Positions 47,991 through 59,866 of a stretch of 64,000 nucleotides of DNA are shown here, in pieces. Below the pieces are notes generated by a model that made no database searches, was not told the origin of the DNA, and saw only the letters and a program-made list of their open reading frames with translations. Position 1 is the first letter of the stretch; each line of letters opens with the position of its first letter. The stretch comes from Hondaea fermentalgiana (lineage: Eukaryota; Sar; Bigyra; Thraustochytrida; Thraustochytriidae): positions 93,734-157,733 of the forward strand of contig NPFB01000063.1 of assembly GCA_014084085.1 (NCBI GenBank), read 5' to 3'. The translations under genes were made by a program, and so were the position numbers.

Positions 47991-50640
47991 AGCCGAGCCT
48001 TCTGTGGCCCACAGCTGCCTTCCCCGATCCGCCCCTCCGCAGGAGCCGCCGGCCGTGAACCAAATCAACTCATGGGCTCTCTCGCTCATTCATGAATTCA
48101 TCGTCCTGCACTACACGCCACCTAGCTGGCAGACAAGTGTATCATCTACATTCGTGCGGAGGCGATCAGACTTGCCAGGGTCGTTGGCAGTGCGACCTGT
48201 CGCGCTGCGCGCTTACTGTTAGGCCTGGGCTGCGCCAGGACGGGAGGCTACCGTTCGAGCCGCAGCCGCTTTCGCGCCCTCGGAGGAGGCCGAACTTCGA
48301 TCGCACCGCAGTGAACCAACCCACGCCCAGGCGGTGCTCAGTCAGAGTCGGTGGCCTCGTACCTAACCGAAGGAAGCTTATTGCGCGCCGACCAACGGCG
48401 GTGCAAGAGCGGCGGCAAGAGCAGTGGTAGTCAAACGTCTCAACGGCTCTGCCTCGCTCGTCCTCACCGTGTAAAAGAATGTCATCCACAGGAGTAAGAA
48501 AAACTTTTGCTAGGCCTACTCTTGAGAGTCTTTTTTCTTCGGCGAATCGCGACGGACCCTCCGTGCCGCCTGAACCTTGCTTGGCTGGCCATGGTGGTGG
48601 CTGCAGACAAGCCGTCCCGTCCCCCCGCGCGCGCCCCATTGACTGTCAATAGACAATTCCTTTGCAGCCCTGATGAGCCGCACCGGCCGGTAGCAACGGT
48701 GAAAGAGGGGAAAAGGAGGAAGGGGGGGGGGGCTAGCGTGGCTCCTTTCTCCTCTTCCTCTTTTCGAATTTCTTTTACCTGCCTGGTTTCCTTTCAAATT
48801 TCGCCTAGGCGCCTCCGGCAGGGCCTCGGCGCGCAGTAGAGATTCCCAGGTCCGTGCGTCGCACGCGCGGGGACCCTACCTACCTAACAGCCTGTAGGTC
48901 TTGCAGCCAGGTCCATCCCACTTTCGAGCGGCAGAAAACTGCACAGCACGCCCCACTGGTGACAGAGCGATTAAGCAAACAGGCGGGCAGGCTGGCAAGC
49001 GAGCGAACAAGCGATGGGGAAGAAGCAACGACAAATGGGGCCTCCCTCCAACCGTGGCTTACCAGCCAGTCAACCAGCCAGCCAGCCATGGCCCGGCCAG
49101 AAAATGAGCGAGCGTCCGAGCGAGCGAGTGGCCTGCTTGCCTACAGCTGCCTGGTCTGCTCTGCTCTGGTCTGGTCTGGTCTGCTCGTGGCCGTTACGCG
49201 GCCTGGCTGCCTAGGGACCGACGCAGACTGTCCCACCTCCGCCCGCCTGTTGAGCTCGCAGGTCTCGAGCGTGTCCGTCCGCAGGTCCTGCAGCGTGCGC
49301 GCCAGAGTACGACACCTCAGCTGCGCGCCTCTTCCCGACCGCAGCCGACCGGGCGGACGCCTTCCAAGGACCGTTCCGCCCTAAAGACGGCCGGCCTTCC
49401 CTGCCGGCTGTTGATGCGACTGCTCGATTGGTCTCACTGCTGTCATGGTGAAACCGACTCAAAAGGCAACGAACGTCTCACGGTCACCACGGTCGGCCAG
49501 CCAGCCAGCTCGTCAACTGCAACAGCTGCGGCCGCCCGGCACGATGCTTCGTGTCAAACGGCAAGAGCGAGAGCAGGGAGGAGGCACAAACAAACTCCAG
49601 CCAGCCTCGTGGTGCGCCAGCATCGCGATTGCACAGCTCGACGAAAAAAAAAAAACAATCGTGCGTGCCGCAGATGGTTGGTTTACCATGTTTTCGAAAA
49701 GCCTACTTACGGCAGGCAGGTCGGATTTGGGTAGCCAGTGGCCGTTTGGCAGCGGCGGTTGATCAAATGGCATCGATTGGTGAGTTGGCAAAGAGAGCTG
49801 GCCCGGCCTCTTTGATTTCCCCTTTCAGAAATTTTCTCCCCGGTCTCCCTCCCTGCTGCAGAAGAAAAGAAGAAAAAATCACCACGGAAGTGAAGCCGGG
49901 ACGCCACGTCGACGCGACGAAACCGCTGCACAGCACCCGGCCAACCCATACACCCCCTTCGCTCCCTCAGCTGCGGTTTGGCCGAGAGATGGAAAGGTGC
50001 AGGAAGTCAACGCGCGCGCGTCCCAGTCGGCGATTCGACCTTTTGTTTCCGAAAAAGAGGGAATTGATGATGACGCTGACGACGACGATGGAAACGGAGA
50101 AGACACAAGTTATTCTCTACTACTCTGTCTCCCCCTAATGAGAGTGGCGGTCCAGGTGTCTTGTAACGGGCAAAATGCCTTGCGTGGAGAGGGCCGACTG
50201 CGTACGATGATGGCTCGGCTCCGGCGTCCGGGCCACGGTCGAGCCACACCATCCACTGGCAGTTGCCTGCGGCAGCCTGCGCCCTGGCGTGACTCTTACG
50301 CTGCGATCAACCCTCGAAGCGCACCTTTGGTCTCCCGAACCCTCAGTCAACGGTAAAGATTTGATCAGATGGATCGCGGCATTTGATCGCCAATGAAAAG
50401 TCCCTGTCCTGACCAACGACTCTCTAGACATCGATCTGGAAGAGCGCGCGTCCGGCCTCCTTCCCATTCTCTCGGACAATTACCCAGTCAGCCCACTGGC
50501 CTACTGGCCGAACAGCGAAAATGGCCCTCTCCATCAACGTATGCGAACGAATGGGAAAAAGAAAACTGTCGAAATTGGCTTGGCTTGGCCCGCGGAACTT
50601 TGTTAAGACAATCGATTCTACGCCCTCCAAGTTTTCTTTT
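47991..50640. other. Non-coding stretch with few repeats
   Basis: Less repeat-dense than the rest of the block. Small frames are present, but none has domain-like content. Nothing was identified. Confidence 0.4.
48722..48732. repeat. G11 homopolymer
   Basis: Eleven G on the + strand. Confidence 0.9.
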
Positions 50641-52080
50641 TCATCCAGGTCCGCCCCAAGCTCCACATAGCAACTCACTTCCCAAGTGCGTTCAAGTATG
50701 CGGATTTTCCAGCCTTTTTACCCGTTACTCGAGACGGGATCATTGCCACGCCAAGTAACGGTCTATTGGAAAGCCGCCACGGTCGGTGCCTGGTCCGGCT
50801 GTGAGCAAGACAAGGCCCTCGTCTTGGGGGGACAGGAACTGTTGCGCGAAGTATTCTTTGGGCTTGAAAATGCCTCACAAACAAACTGCGCAAAGCAAAA
50901 TTTTCAAGCATGAGATTGTCTCGCAAACAACCTGCGCAAAGTACAATTTGAGTTTTCCAGATGCCACCATCATCAGTACAGACAAGTCGAAAGGTGGCAA
51001 CCTTTTCCATTCGTTTGATTGTCGTATGGCTTTCAAGACGACCATTTTATCTGAAGCTCTAAAAACGGAAAAAATAATCGTTTTGGGTCGCCCGCTGCTG
51101 CCTCGTCCAAGACGGCATCGGCTAGTGAGGATTAAGACGACTTCTTCCTAGGTCCAAAAAAGAGCTTGCTGGAGGTCTCTTTGAGCGTTTTACACGAAGC
51201 TCAGTTCTCCAAGGTGGTGATGGTGAATCGCTTGTCAAGTTTTCTAAATCATTCATCACGGTTGAAGCTCCGTTGATCGAAAATCTCGTCCCCTCGTGAT
51301 TCTTCCTATGGAATAAAAGAGCTGGCAAATCATTCTTTTTTTTTCTTACGTGCATGTTTTATATTAGATAAGGCTTTGAGATGGCGGACGATCTCAGATG
51401 AAGTGGTTCAGACACCTGACGAGCTTGTGAAAACGCCCCCCCCTACCCCCNNNNNNNNNNNNNNNNNNNNNNNNNNNNNNNNNNNNNNNNNNNNNNNNNN
51501 NNNNNNNNNNNNNNNNNNNNNNNNNNNNNNNNNNNNNNNNNNNNNNNNNNCCCCCCCCCCTTCCCATTTCCCCTCATCCTCCTCCGCATAAAATGCACCC
51601 GATGAGGCGCCAAGGCTTCCCGAGCCATCTTTCACGTTGGCAACCTAGGAAACTGCCTGCCCCAAGGCGCACATTGCTCGGTTGCTTTATTGTTTTCTTG
51701 ATGTGCGATAGAGCTGGGCACATTTTTTTTCCTGTCGTAGGCCTATACAACATAAAATGCTTTGAAACATTGTGAAATGTGTAAAATCTTTAAAATTGAA
51801 AAATTCTGCGGGAACTCGATGACTCCTCTCGCCGCGCGTTCTCGATAGAGGCGCCCTGGTCGCTCCAGCCACGAGGTTCCTGCCCCATGCGATAGAGATG
51901 GCACACCGCGACGGCAGTTTCGCGGTAGGCAATACATCCGTTGGCTTCCTGAGCCACTGTTCTATGTGCTCTGTACCGTTGGTGACACCCGAATGTTCAG
52001 CACGGCCAAAAGTTTTTCCGCAAGCAATGCTGCGATCCGTGGTGGCCAGCCGCCTTTCTTCAGTCAGTTGGAGCATCTAA
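50641..52080. other. Base-balanced segment around the second gap
   Basis: A less GC-rich part with a 46-bp-period imperfect duplication (50874 and 50920), a gap in a poly-C run, and AT-rich sequence at 51700-51810. No gene was recognised. Short frames at 51687-52076 (-) are too weak to call. Confidence 0.45.
51451..51550. other. Assembly gap (100 N) inside a poly-C tract
   Basis: Exactly 100 N, flanked by C8-TA-C5 on the left and C10 on the right. Confidence 0.99.
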
Positions 52081-53167
52081 CTGCCTGCAACTGCAAGCCA
52101 TCCTGCTGGGCAAACGACTGCAAAAAAAAACGAACGCGTTCCTCTTGTCGCCTGCAGCCAGACAGCCTGCTCGCTACTTAGCTCGCTGCAGCTGCTCCTT
52201 GTCGATGGAAAGAAAGCTTCTTCCTTCGGTTTTCTCCACTCCACCTTCTCTCCTCTTCTCTCCTCTCCATTCCACTCACTCCACGCTGCATCGACTCATG
52301 TGAACCAGTTTATTTACTTTACAGAATCTGCGAATCGCAAATCGAGTCGCGTCCAGGTCGGAGAGCCTGCCAGCTCGAGTCGAGGCCAACATGCTTCGCT
52401 TCAAGTCTAGTGGAGACGTATCGAGTTGCTCTCGAGGCCCGGGGAGACCGGGACAGGTCGGGGCCGTTGTGCTGCCTCGATTCGTGCCTCGTGAAGGCGA
52501 AATGAGTTGAACGCTCTCGTTTTGATTCAGTCGCGGCGTCTCGGACAAGCCCAAGTAACTGTTAGACAATTGTTTGGTCGGCGTCTCGTACCTCCAGCCG
52601 CGCGCCGCTTTGTTGTTATTGTTCTTCTTCTCCTTCTTCTTCATTACTCCGTTCGTTTCCAGCAGCCAACCAACTGACTGCTCGACCCAGGCTTTTCTTG
52701 AGGTGTCAAAGGAAGGAGATCGATTGATTATTTCTAGCCGCTCCTTCAGCTCGTCCTCAGCTGCAGCCCGCCCATTAGCTAAGCTTGAGGCTGCACATAA
52801 AAGGAGCTGCCGCAGGATCGCCAGTAGCGACGGCGGCCGGAACCGCGCCCAGCGCCGCTGCCGTGCGTGCGTGTCCTTGCTTTCCCCCCCCACAAATCGC
52901 CGCAGCACGCGCGCCTCCTCCACGTTGTCTCACAACTCGAACCCGACGTCGGCGAGTGCCGCTCTTCTCCACTTTTCCCCGGCCGCCGGCCGCCGCGGGC
53001 CGCCCCTCCTCGCCCGCCTCCGCGCGGCCGTTATCCGCAGCGCGGAGGCGGAGCGCGGCCGGGCCCCGCCACGGCCGCTGCAGCCGCCTCTGGCAGGCGC
53101 GGAGGAAGAGATAGATTGATAACTAGACAGGAGGCAGGCAGGCAGGCAGGCCGTCAGAGGCCGGGGG

Positions 53168-53186
53168 CTGCTGCTGCTGCTGCTGC
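53168..53186. repeat. (CTG)6 repeat
   Basis: Six CTG units followed by CAG, next to a GGCA run at about 53131-53149. Confidence 0.85.
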
Positions 53187-53818
53187 AGCGGTGCGCTGGA
53201 GTGAGGAGGGCGTGCCTCCGTGCGCGCGCGTGAGCGTGTGCGTGTGTGCGCGGGGAGAGGAGAGAGAGCAGCTGCGTCCTCTCTAGAAGTCGAAGTTCCG
53301 GCAGCCTGGCGCGCGGCTGTGCGCTCGACAGACCGCCCGCCCGCTGGCCGCTGCGACGGAGCTTCCCGGCCGCAGCCCGATCGATCTCTACTCGCCTCCC
53401 TTCACCGGTGGCCACTGCCACTGCCAGCAGCATCAGCAGCACAAGCACAAGCACGTGTGGCGGGAGTGTGGGAGCACATCCGGCCGGTGTGGGCCGGGAG
53501 GTGGTGGGTCGGCCCATTCATTCGCGCACACCCTCATTCGCTGTCCGTGTCAGTCAATCGAGTCTCGCCGCCCAGCCGCACGGGTTCGCGCCGCCGCACA
53601 ATTCGCACGTACGCACGCGCAACGCAACGGAGATCGCGCGTGACGAGGCGTGCATGCGTGATGCGCGCTGCGAGGCGGGGAGAGACCGTCCGCGTCGGCG
53701 ACTCTGCTCCGTGCATCCGAGTCCAGACGGTGACCCCGTGGCTCGGCTTTGCAGGCCTTGTCTTGTTTTGCTCGTTCTCCGCAGAGCAGCCTTGCGCCGC
53801 GTCGACCCACGCTGTCGT

Positions 53819-53859
53819 GCCTGCCTGCTTGCTTGCTTGCCTGCTTGCCTGCCTGCCCT
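53819..53859. repeat. GCCT/GCTT repeat
   Basis: Ten CTGC/TTGC units in a row. Confidence 0.85.
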
Positions 53860-53969
53860 GGCCGCTGCCTGTCTCTGTCTGTACACGGCACTCGCATCTC
53901 TGCACTCGCTCGCGCGCGCCAACGCCTCGCGCCTCCAGGTCTACATGTGCGCCGCCCGTCCGTCCAGAA

Positions 53970-54018
53970 GAACGAACGAACGAACGAACGAACGAACGAA
54001 CGAACGAACGAACGAACG
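53970..54018. repeat. (CGAA)12 microsatellite
   Basis: Twelve uninterrupted AACG units, among the longest pure arrays in the window. Confidence 0.97.
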
Positions 54019-55456
54019 GAGACGGAGGGAGCGGGCGGGGAAAGGGAAGCGGGAAAAGGAGGAGAAGCGAACCGCGCGCGACTCGAGTCCGCGCGGCGTT
54101 CATGTGCCGCTTCCAGGAGCCCGCGGGACGCCGGCCGCACAGACCCTGCGCAGCCACTAGCCCCGTCTCTGTGTGCCTGCCTCTGATCAGAGCCTTTCTT
54201 TCGCGGGCGAGGAACGCGGGCGAGGGAGGAAGCTACGGCCCCGCGCAGCGGCAGGCTGCTTGCAGTAAGTTGCGTGGCGCGGCCAATCATTGCAACACTA
54301 AGGCACGCAGTTGGAGGATCGAAGAGTCTGGTAGAGTCGCCGCGTCGGGAACAGCTAGCCGTCATGCTGGCCGTGTCACGGATGGCGATAGATTGAGGAA
54401 GATACTAAACGTTCGAAATAGAACCGATCGAATCAATCGATTGATTATCGAACGGTTTGGCCTTTCCCCCTCCGCGAGCGTGACATGACTGACTGGAGGA
54501 CCGAGCATTGAACCTTTCATTTTCAGCCCGCCGAGACGATGATTGTCGATGGCACTGTTAAGCCAGGCTGGCTGTCCTTCAGAGCCCAGCTGCAGGCTAT
54601 TTGTGACGCGGTCGGGCGGCCAATCGATGCTCACCATCGCCGTCAGCGAGCCGAACAATGCCCGCTAATAAGTATAGATAATGGGGTAAGAGTGGTGTGG
54701 GCAAGCTACGGCGGGGCAGCCCCAGCCGAGGCCAATTTATTGGCTAGGTCCTCGAAGCCCACGTTACACAAACCTACCGCAACGTCCCGCACTTTCGAGG
54801 CTCGCTCCAGTGGGGCCGCGCCGCTGTGGAGGGAGATGAAACGTGAACCGCGCGAAAGACACGCTTGGATACTCTATTTACTGTCACTACTTGCTTGTCT
54901 CGCTTGTTTGTCTGCCTCGCTGCTGCTTGCCTTCAACTCCTGGCCTGCCTTGGGACTTCGCCCGGCCCCAGGCTCTTGCGCGAACCCCTTCGCCCGGCCG
55001 CTGCCGCCATTGCGCAGCTGCTGCGCTGCTTGCATCGGCCGTCTGCAGCTGCGTGGCGGGACATGCAATCCCAGGGCAAGGCGTGACGCGCGCCCCACTC
55101 GTTAATTTGCGTAGTCCCGCTAGCCGCGAACGGACGCCGGGGCTACGCAAACCAACGAACGCGCGGGAAATGCAAGGAAGGCCAGTCAACTTGAGGGCTG
55201 TGGCCCACCGTGCCAAGCTGTGCCGCATTGCTAAGCCAGGGTTGAGAGGGTCGTGGACGCACAAGGCCTTTTTATCACTCTGCTGCTGCAGCTGCGTAGT
55301 AGGCCTACTATCGCACCAGCTCGGACGCCTTGCGTGCGGTTGGTTTTTCGCCGCGACGAGACAGGTCAACTTGAAGGAAAGGACTTTCCTGGCGGAAGCA
55401 GCCCGGACAGAGCTGTCCCAGCGCCGCGCTGTCTGTGCCTGTCTGTCGGTTGTGTG

Positions 55457-55506
55457 ACTGTCTGTCTGTCTGTCTGTCTGTCTGTCTGCCTGTCTGCCTG
55501 TCTGTC
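55457..55506. repeat. (CTGT)n microsatellite
   Basis: About 12 CTGT/CTGC units, preceded by a TGTGTGACTG lead-in. Confidence 0.95.
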
Positions 55507-55893
55507 GCCCCTGCCGGCTGCAAGCCAGCGTGAGCTGGCACACCTCCACGTCACCTCTCTCGCAGCCTACCGCTGCTGCCAGCTGCAGCACGAGCAGCGG
55601 CCAGCCCTTTCCCACTGGCGTGTTCATGTCGGTCAATGCACACACGAACTGAAGGGATCGTCCGAGTCGTGCTGGAGCGGCCTCTGAAAGGCCCGCGGGA
55701 CAGAACGGAGCCGGCGACGGAGGCACGGGCGGGGTCTTTTCCACCCTCGCTCCCTCCTCTCACTCTCGCTATCTCACGCGCTCCCTCTCTCGCGCTGGCC
55801 GGACCATCATGCCTGTATGCATGCGTGCGTGTGTGCATTGCGTGGAAGCTGCAGGCCCTCGCGGTTAGTGCTCGTCGCTCCGGGTTTCCAGGA

Positions 55894-55933
55894 GCTGCTG
55901 CTGCTGCTGCTGCTGCTGCAGTTGCAGCAGCAA
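55894..55933. repeat. (CTG)9 with CAG mirror
   Basis: Nine CTG units followed by CAGTTGCAGCAGCA, which can pair back to the run. Confidence 0.9.
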
Positions 55934-56045
55934 GAGGGCATGCGGTCGGTCGATCGGTTCGGTCTGCGTCACATTGGCGGTTGCGCCTCCTCGCTCTTGG
56001 GCAGGCAGGCACCCGGGCAGCCGCCAGCGTGCGTGCGACGGACGC

Positions 56046-56074
56046 ACGACGGACGGACGGACGGACGGACGGAC
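56046..56074. repeat. (GGAC)n microsatellite
   Basis: Seven ACGG/GGAC units. Confidence 0.9.
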
Positions 56075-57477
56075 GTCCAGCGTGACAAAACGCCGAGACG
56101 ACCCACACAGAGACCACGGCCGCGTTCTTCTTCGCCGCGTTCGCGCTCGTCTGTGCTCTCTCCACCGTGACTTTCATATTTGCCGCCACCGGTGGCCAGC
56201 GCAAGCCGCCAACTGCACAAGCAATCGTGCATGCTCGCATGCTGGAGTGGCCGAGGCATGAACACGGGACGGAGAGACGGCCCTTCCTGGCGCGACTACG
56301 AGCGTGGACAAGACGCGAATCGGCGCGGACGGCTCCACATGCGTCCGAGTGGCAGTGGTGACTGCAGCGGCGGTTCGCCCAGAAAGCGGAAGCGAACAAG
56401 AAATAGAATAGTGGAGCTCTCTGCACATGGAACGAAAAGGAGATCCCCCCCCCTCTCTCCTGAGAACAAAAGAGCCGCACAGTCAGGCAGTTAAACGCTG
56501 CGGGCACCACGCTGCAGCTGAGCGGAGACTAGCATCATACCTAGGCCTACGTAGGAGTGGTACGGAACACGCTTTCTACGCGCGATTCAAAGCTTGCGCA
56601 ACAGCATTACAAACGTCGATGCGCGTGCTCGATAGGAGATAAAATTTTAACTTTGATTCTCTTCCGTTATTCTGCGGGCTTGTCCGTGACGAGTCTGACT
56701 TGCCAGTGAGGCCCAAACCAGCCATGGCAGGTGCACCGAAAGAACTGTGGGTAGTCTCTCTTACTTTTCAAAAAAAGGTTGACCGAGGTTCAAACTGGCC
56801 GGCGGACAACACCAGGGACCGCGCCCTGTCGCTTTCAATTTCTGCTCCTCGGCCGAGTCCCGGGCTGCTCGCCAAGGTCGTCTGCGTCCGTCGTCGCCGT
56901 CCTTACGGCCAGATGCGGCCCCGCTCGGCCCGACTCGGTTGACCGCCGCCGGGAGCGGCCAGCGCGGCGGCTTTTTTGACGCGCTAGTGGAAGGAGGGAG
57001 TAGAGCCTCGCTAGCTTGTTCAGGCTTTACATTGGTTAGCCCAGCTGCCAGTGGCAATGATGGGGTGAGTGGATGGACCAACCGACGGCAACGAAAGCGC
57101 AAAGTTGCTACGGGCTCTACGCGAACCAAGCTTATCTTGCGAGCCCTGGATCGAAAGAACTTGTAGGACTCTCGTGACCTCGTAAACGTCACGAGTTTTT
57201 GGTTAAACTGCCGGTCCGCCTCAGCCTGGCAACGAGACGCCGCAGACGACCGACTTGCACAGCCTCTTTGCACGGTCGCCACGCGCTCACGGACACCCTC
57301 AAAGCAGCCCTTGGCCGGTGCACGAGGCAGGCACGGTCTGCAGAAGCGGCCAAGCGACGCAACCAAGCTTAGGGGGGTGGAATCGAAAACGAGGTAGCTG
57401 TGCGAGGGCCAGCCGTCGACGCAATTAAGCTCTCGACGCGAGTGAGCCGTCGACGTCGCTGGTCAAGACTCGCCTAC

Positions 57478-57515
57478 TGGCTGGCTGGCTTGCTGGCTGG
57501 CTTGCTTGCTGGCTG
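57478..57515. repeat. CTGG/CTTG repeat
   Basis: Nine tetranucleotide units mixing CTGG and CTTG. Confidence 0.85.
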
Positions 57516-58180
57516 AATCGGAGTCCTTCCGTGTTGATCATCCTGACTTACTGACTCCCGGATCCTCTTCAAGTTGCATGGTTGGTCGCAACAGGCAGCT
57601 GCAGCTTTTGAGAGGTAAAAATTCTGGCTGCGTTCTTCGTTTTTTCCATCTTTCGTTCGAGTTCTTTGTCGCGCGCACCAATCATCCAGTCAGCCAGACA
57701 AACAGACGCCAGAAGAAGCTACGCGCGCGCGGAGGGACGCTTCCGGCGCCACGACCGGCCGTGCAGAGAGACCAGAGAGCATGTAAGAGTATCCTTCCGC
57801 CCGAACGACCGACCGGCCGGCCGGCAAGCCACACGCACGCACGCACACACAAAGGGAGGAGCGAACAAACGAAAGAACCATCGACAGGATCGATCGAGCG
57901 AGGCCTGGCACGAAGCACTGCGACTGCGGGTTCGCTGAGGCCTCTGTGGGGCGCCCTGGCTGCGCGGGCTTCGAGTGTGCTGGTAATAACGAATAGTAGA
58001 GCCTCCACTGTAGCCGCCGCTCTCTGCACGCGCGCGGACTGACCTCGGAAAGATGACCGACAAACAATCAGTCAGTCAGACATACAGACGTACAGACAGA
58101 CGGAAGAATTTGCGCGCGCGCGGGCCGGCCTCGGCCTGACTTGCCCTAGGCGGCCCTGGCCGGCAAGCTGCAACCACGGT

Positions 58181-58236
58181 GGCTGGCCGGCTGGCTGACT
58201 GGCTGGCTGGCTGACTGGCTGGCTGGCTGGCTGGCA
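58181..58236. repeat. GGCT repeat with periodic GACT
   Basis: Fourteen units. GACT replaces GGCT at regular spacing, giving a higher-order period of about 20 bp. Confidence 0.9.
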
Positions 58237-58624
58237 GCTACGCACGCTCCGCGCTCTGTCGTCCTTCGACTTCCTGCCGTCTTCCCGACTCCCGCCTGCG
58301 CTCTTGTCTCTGGGCTGCTGTGGATGCTGTTGCCAGAGGCCAGCTGCTACCTTTCCAGTCACCACTCGCTCCTCTGCAGATCGAAGGCGGAACGAGCCCA
58401 TCCTCAGCATGGGGACGAAAAGAGGTCTAGGGAGGGGTGCGAATTGTGAAAGGGACAATGTTGAAGTATTTTCGCTGGCCATGAATAAGGGCCTCAGCGG
58501 AACAACGTGAGGCGGTTGTTCCGAGAACCAACGGAGTATCAGAACCTCGATCCGTTTCAAAACAGTCTCTCGGCTGCGGCGACATCATATGTTGAAACAG
58601 CTGACCAATGACACGACGACGTGC

Positions 58625-58626
<2 letters not shown>

Positions 58627-58661
<35 letters not shown>

Positions 58662-58664
58662 TTC
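58627..58664. repeat. (TTTC)n microsatellite
   Basis: About eight CTTT units. This is the complement of the GAAA array at the first gap. Confidence 0.93.
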
Positions 58665-59866
58665 CTTCTTTTTTTTCTTTCTTTCAACTTTGTCGTTGGA
58701 CGCCAACCTTTCTTTTCTCACTCTCCGAACTGCAGGTGTCTCCAACGTAAAATCGACACGCCCACTTCTACCCAACATGCACAAAATAATAATAATAAAT
58801 TGGAAACAGAAAGGACTGCAGGCGTTCTTACTTGCAAAAGAAAAGAAAGAAAAAGAATGAAACAAAAAATCAAAGGAAGAAAGTTTGGACGCGAACGCGT
58901 TCGCATTGCTCCCTGCTACCCACCCGTCCACCAAACCGACCGATCGATTCAATCAATCGTCCCCCGCCGCATGCACACGGGACGCGGGAAATAACAACGA
59001 CTCCCGGTTCTTTGCCAGACTGACTTGAAACTTCCCGCCTTCCCGAATCATGCATTCAAGCGTTCCCGGCCCGAGGCCAAGCATGACCTCCTCCTCCTCC
59101 TCCTCCTCGTGGTGCACCTTCGTTGTCCCATGAAGAGCGTTTGACGCTGCTCTTCAAATTATGTTGTACCATGGTGTACGATCGCAGCCGACAAAGGCTC
59201 ACAAAAAGAACAAAGCGAGCATTAGAAGGCGGGTAACTGCCGAGAAATCTTTTCCTTCTTCGAACAAACAACAGTGAAAAATCCCTAAAAGTTACGCGAA
59301 TGCAGCAAATGACTTGTTGAAATCGAAATACACGCCGCGTGGCGCCCTACGAGAGCTTCTTACGTGAAAACAATAAGCTCAATGGTCAGAGAAACAAAAT
59401 ATGTGCACGCTCTCCAGGAAGGCTTCGCGAATCATCCTTTCTTATCCGTTTCGTTTCGCAGTCGAGATTGTACGTGGCCTTCCGCTAATCTCCTTTCAGC
59501 ACTGTCATGGACCTAGCAGAAGTTGGCCGTCTTACGCCATCTTGGACTTACATCTTTCTCAAATTTTTCCGGCTCCATCCCTCTCTCCATACTCTCGGCA
59601 AATTCGGAACGGATGAGGTCATTGCGGAATGTGCAAGAGCACCGAAAACGGGAAACAAGCTTGTAAGTGCGGTTTCTTGAATGTCAGAAGATTGCAATTT
59701 ATAGGGTTTCACAGCACGCACAGCCTAGTCAGACCCAAGTACGCTTGTTTAGAACAAGCAGCATCGTCGTCGAGCCGTCGATGCAATGATGGTACGTGCT
59801 GCACCCTTTTCTCGTTGGCGTCTTCCCCGACCCTTAAGAAGCAACGAAAGAGCGATCTCACCGTTT

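Larger units (their letters stand above)
34258..59866. other. 25.6-kb gene-free, repeat-dense block
   Basis: No frame in this block gives a credible protein. The longest open frames (260-450 codons) are Arg/Ala/Ser/Pro-rich, overlap each other on both strands, and lack domains, signal peptides or normal composition. No rRNA, tRNA, snRNA or transposon terminal structure was recognised. Simple repeats of many different tetranucleotide units (GAAA, CCTT, CTGG, CAGC, GCTT, CCAT, CGAA, CTGT, GGAC, ACGC) recur every 1-2 kb, with CAG/CTG runs, minisatellites of 16-48 bp, C/G homopolymers and self-complementary clusters. Two 100-N assembly gaps lie inside repeats. By contrast the flanks carry dense long genes. 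Intron-rich or very divergent genes and non-coding RNAs cannot be excluded by eye. Confidence 0.7.

Noticed and set aside
51790..51996. A short - strand frame with protein-like composition (68 codons)
   Set aside because: No start codon except an internal Met, length expected by chance, no match to anything I know.
22367..54304. Shared string TCATTGCAACACTAAGGC at 22367 (inside the aminotransferase gene) and 54287
   Set aside because: A single 18-bp match with no extension either side. Borderline by chance, and no terminal repeats that would suggest mobility.
53220..54488. A 422-codon + strand open frame
   Set aside because: Arg/Ala/Ser/Thr-rich, translates the CGAA microsatellite as repeated TNER residues, overlaps equally long frames on both strands, and has no domain or signal.
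55551..56510. A 319-codon - strand open frame
   Set aside because: Contains poly-Gln, poly-Ala and GGAC-derived repeats only; no domain.
34258..59866. tRNA, 5S, U2, U6 or CRISPR-type genes and arrays in the gene-free block
   Set aside because: I looked for conserved B-box, Sm-type and spliceosomal RNA cores and for regularly spaced repeats with unique spacers, and saw none. A covariance-model search (tRNAscan-SE, Infernal) would be decisive.
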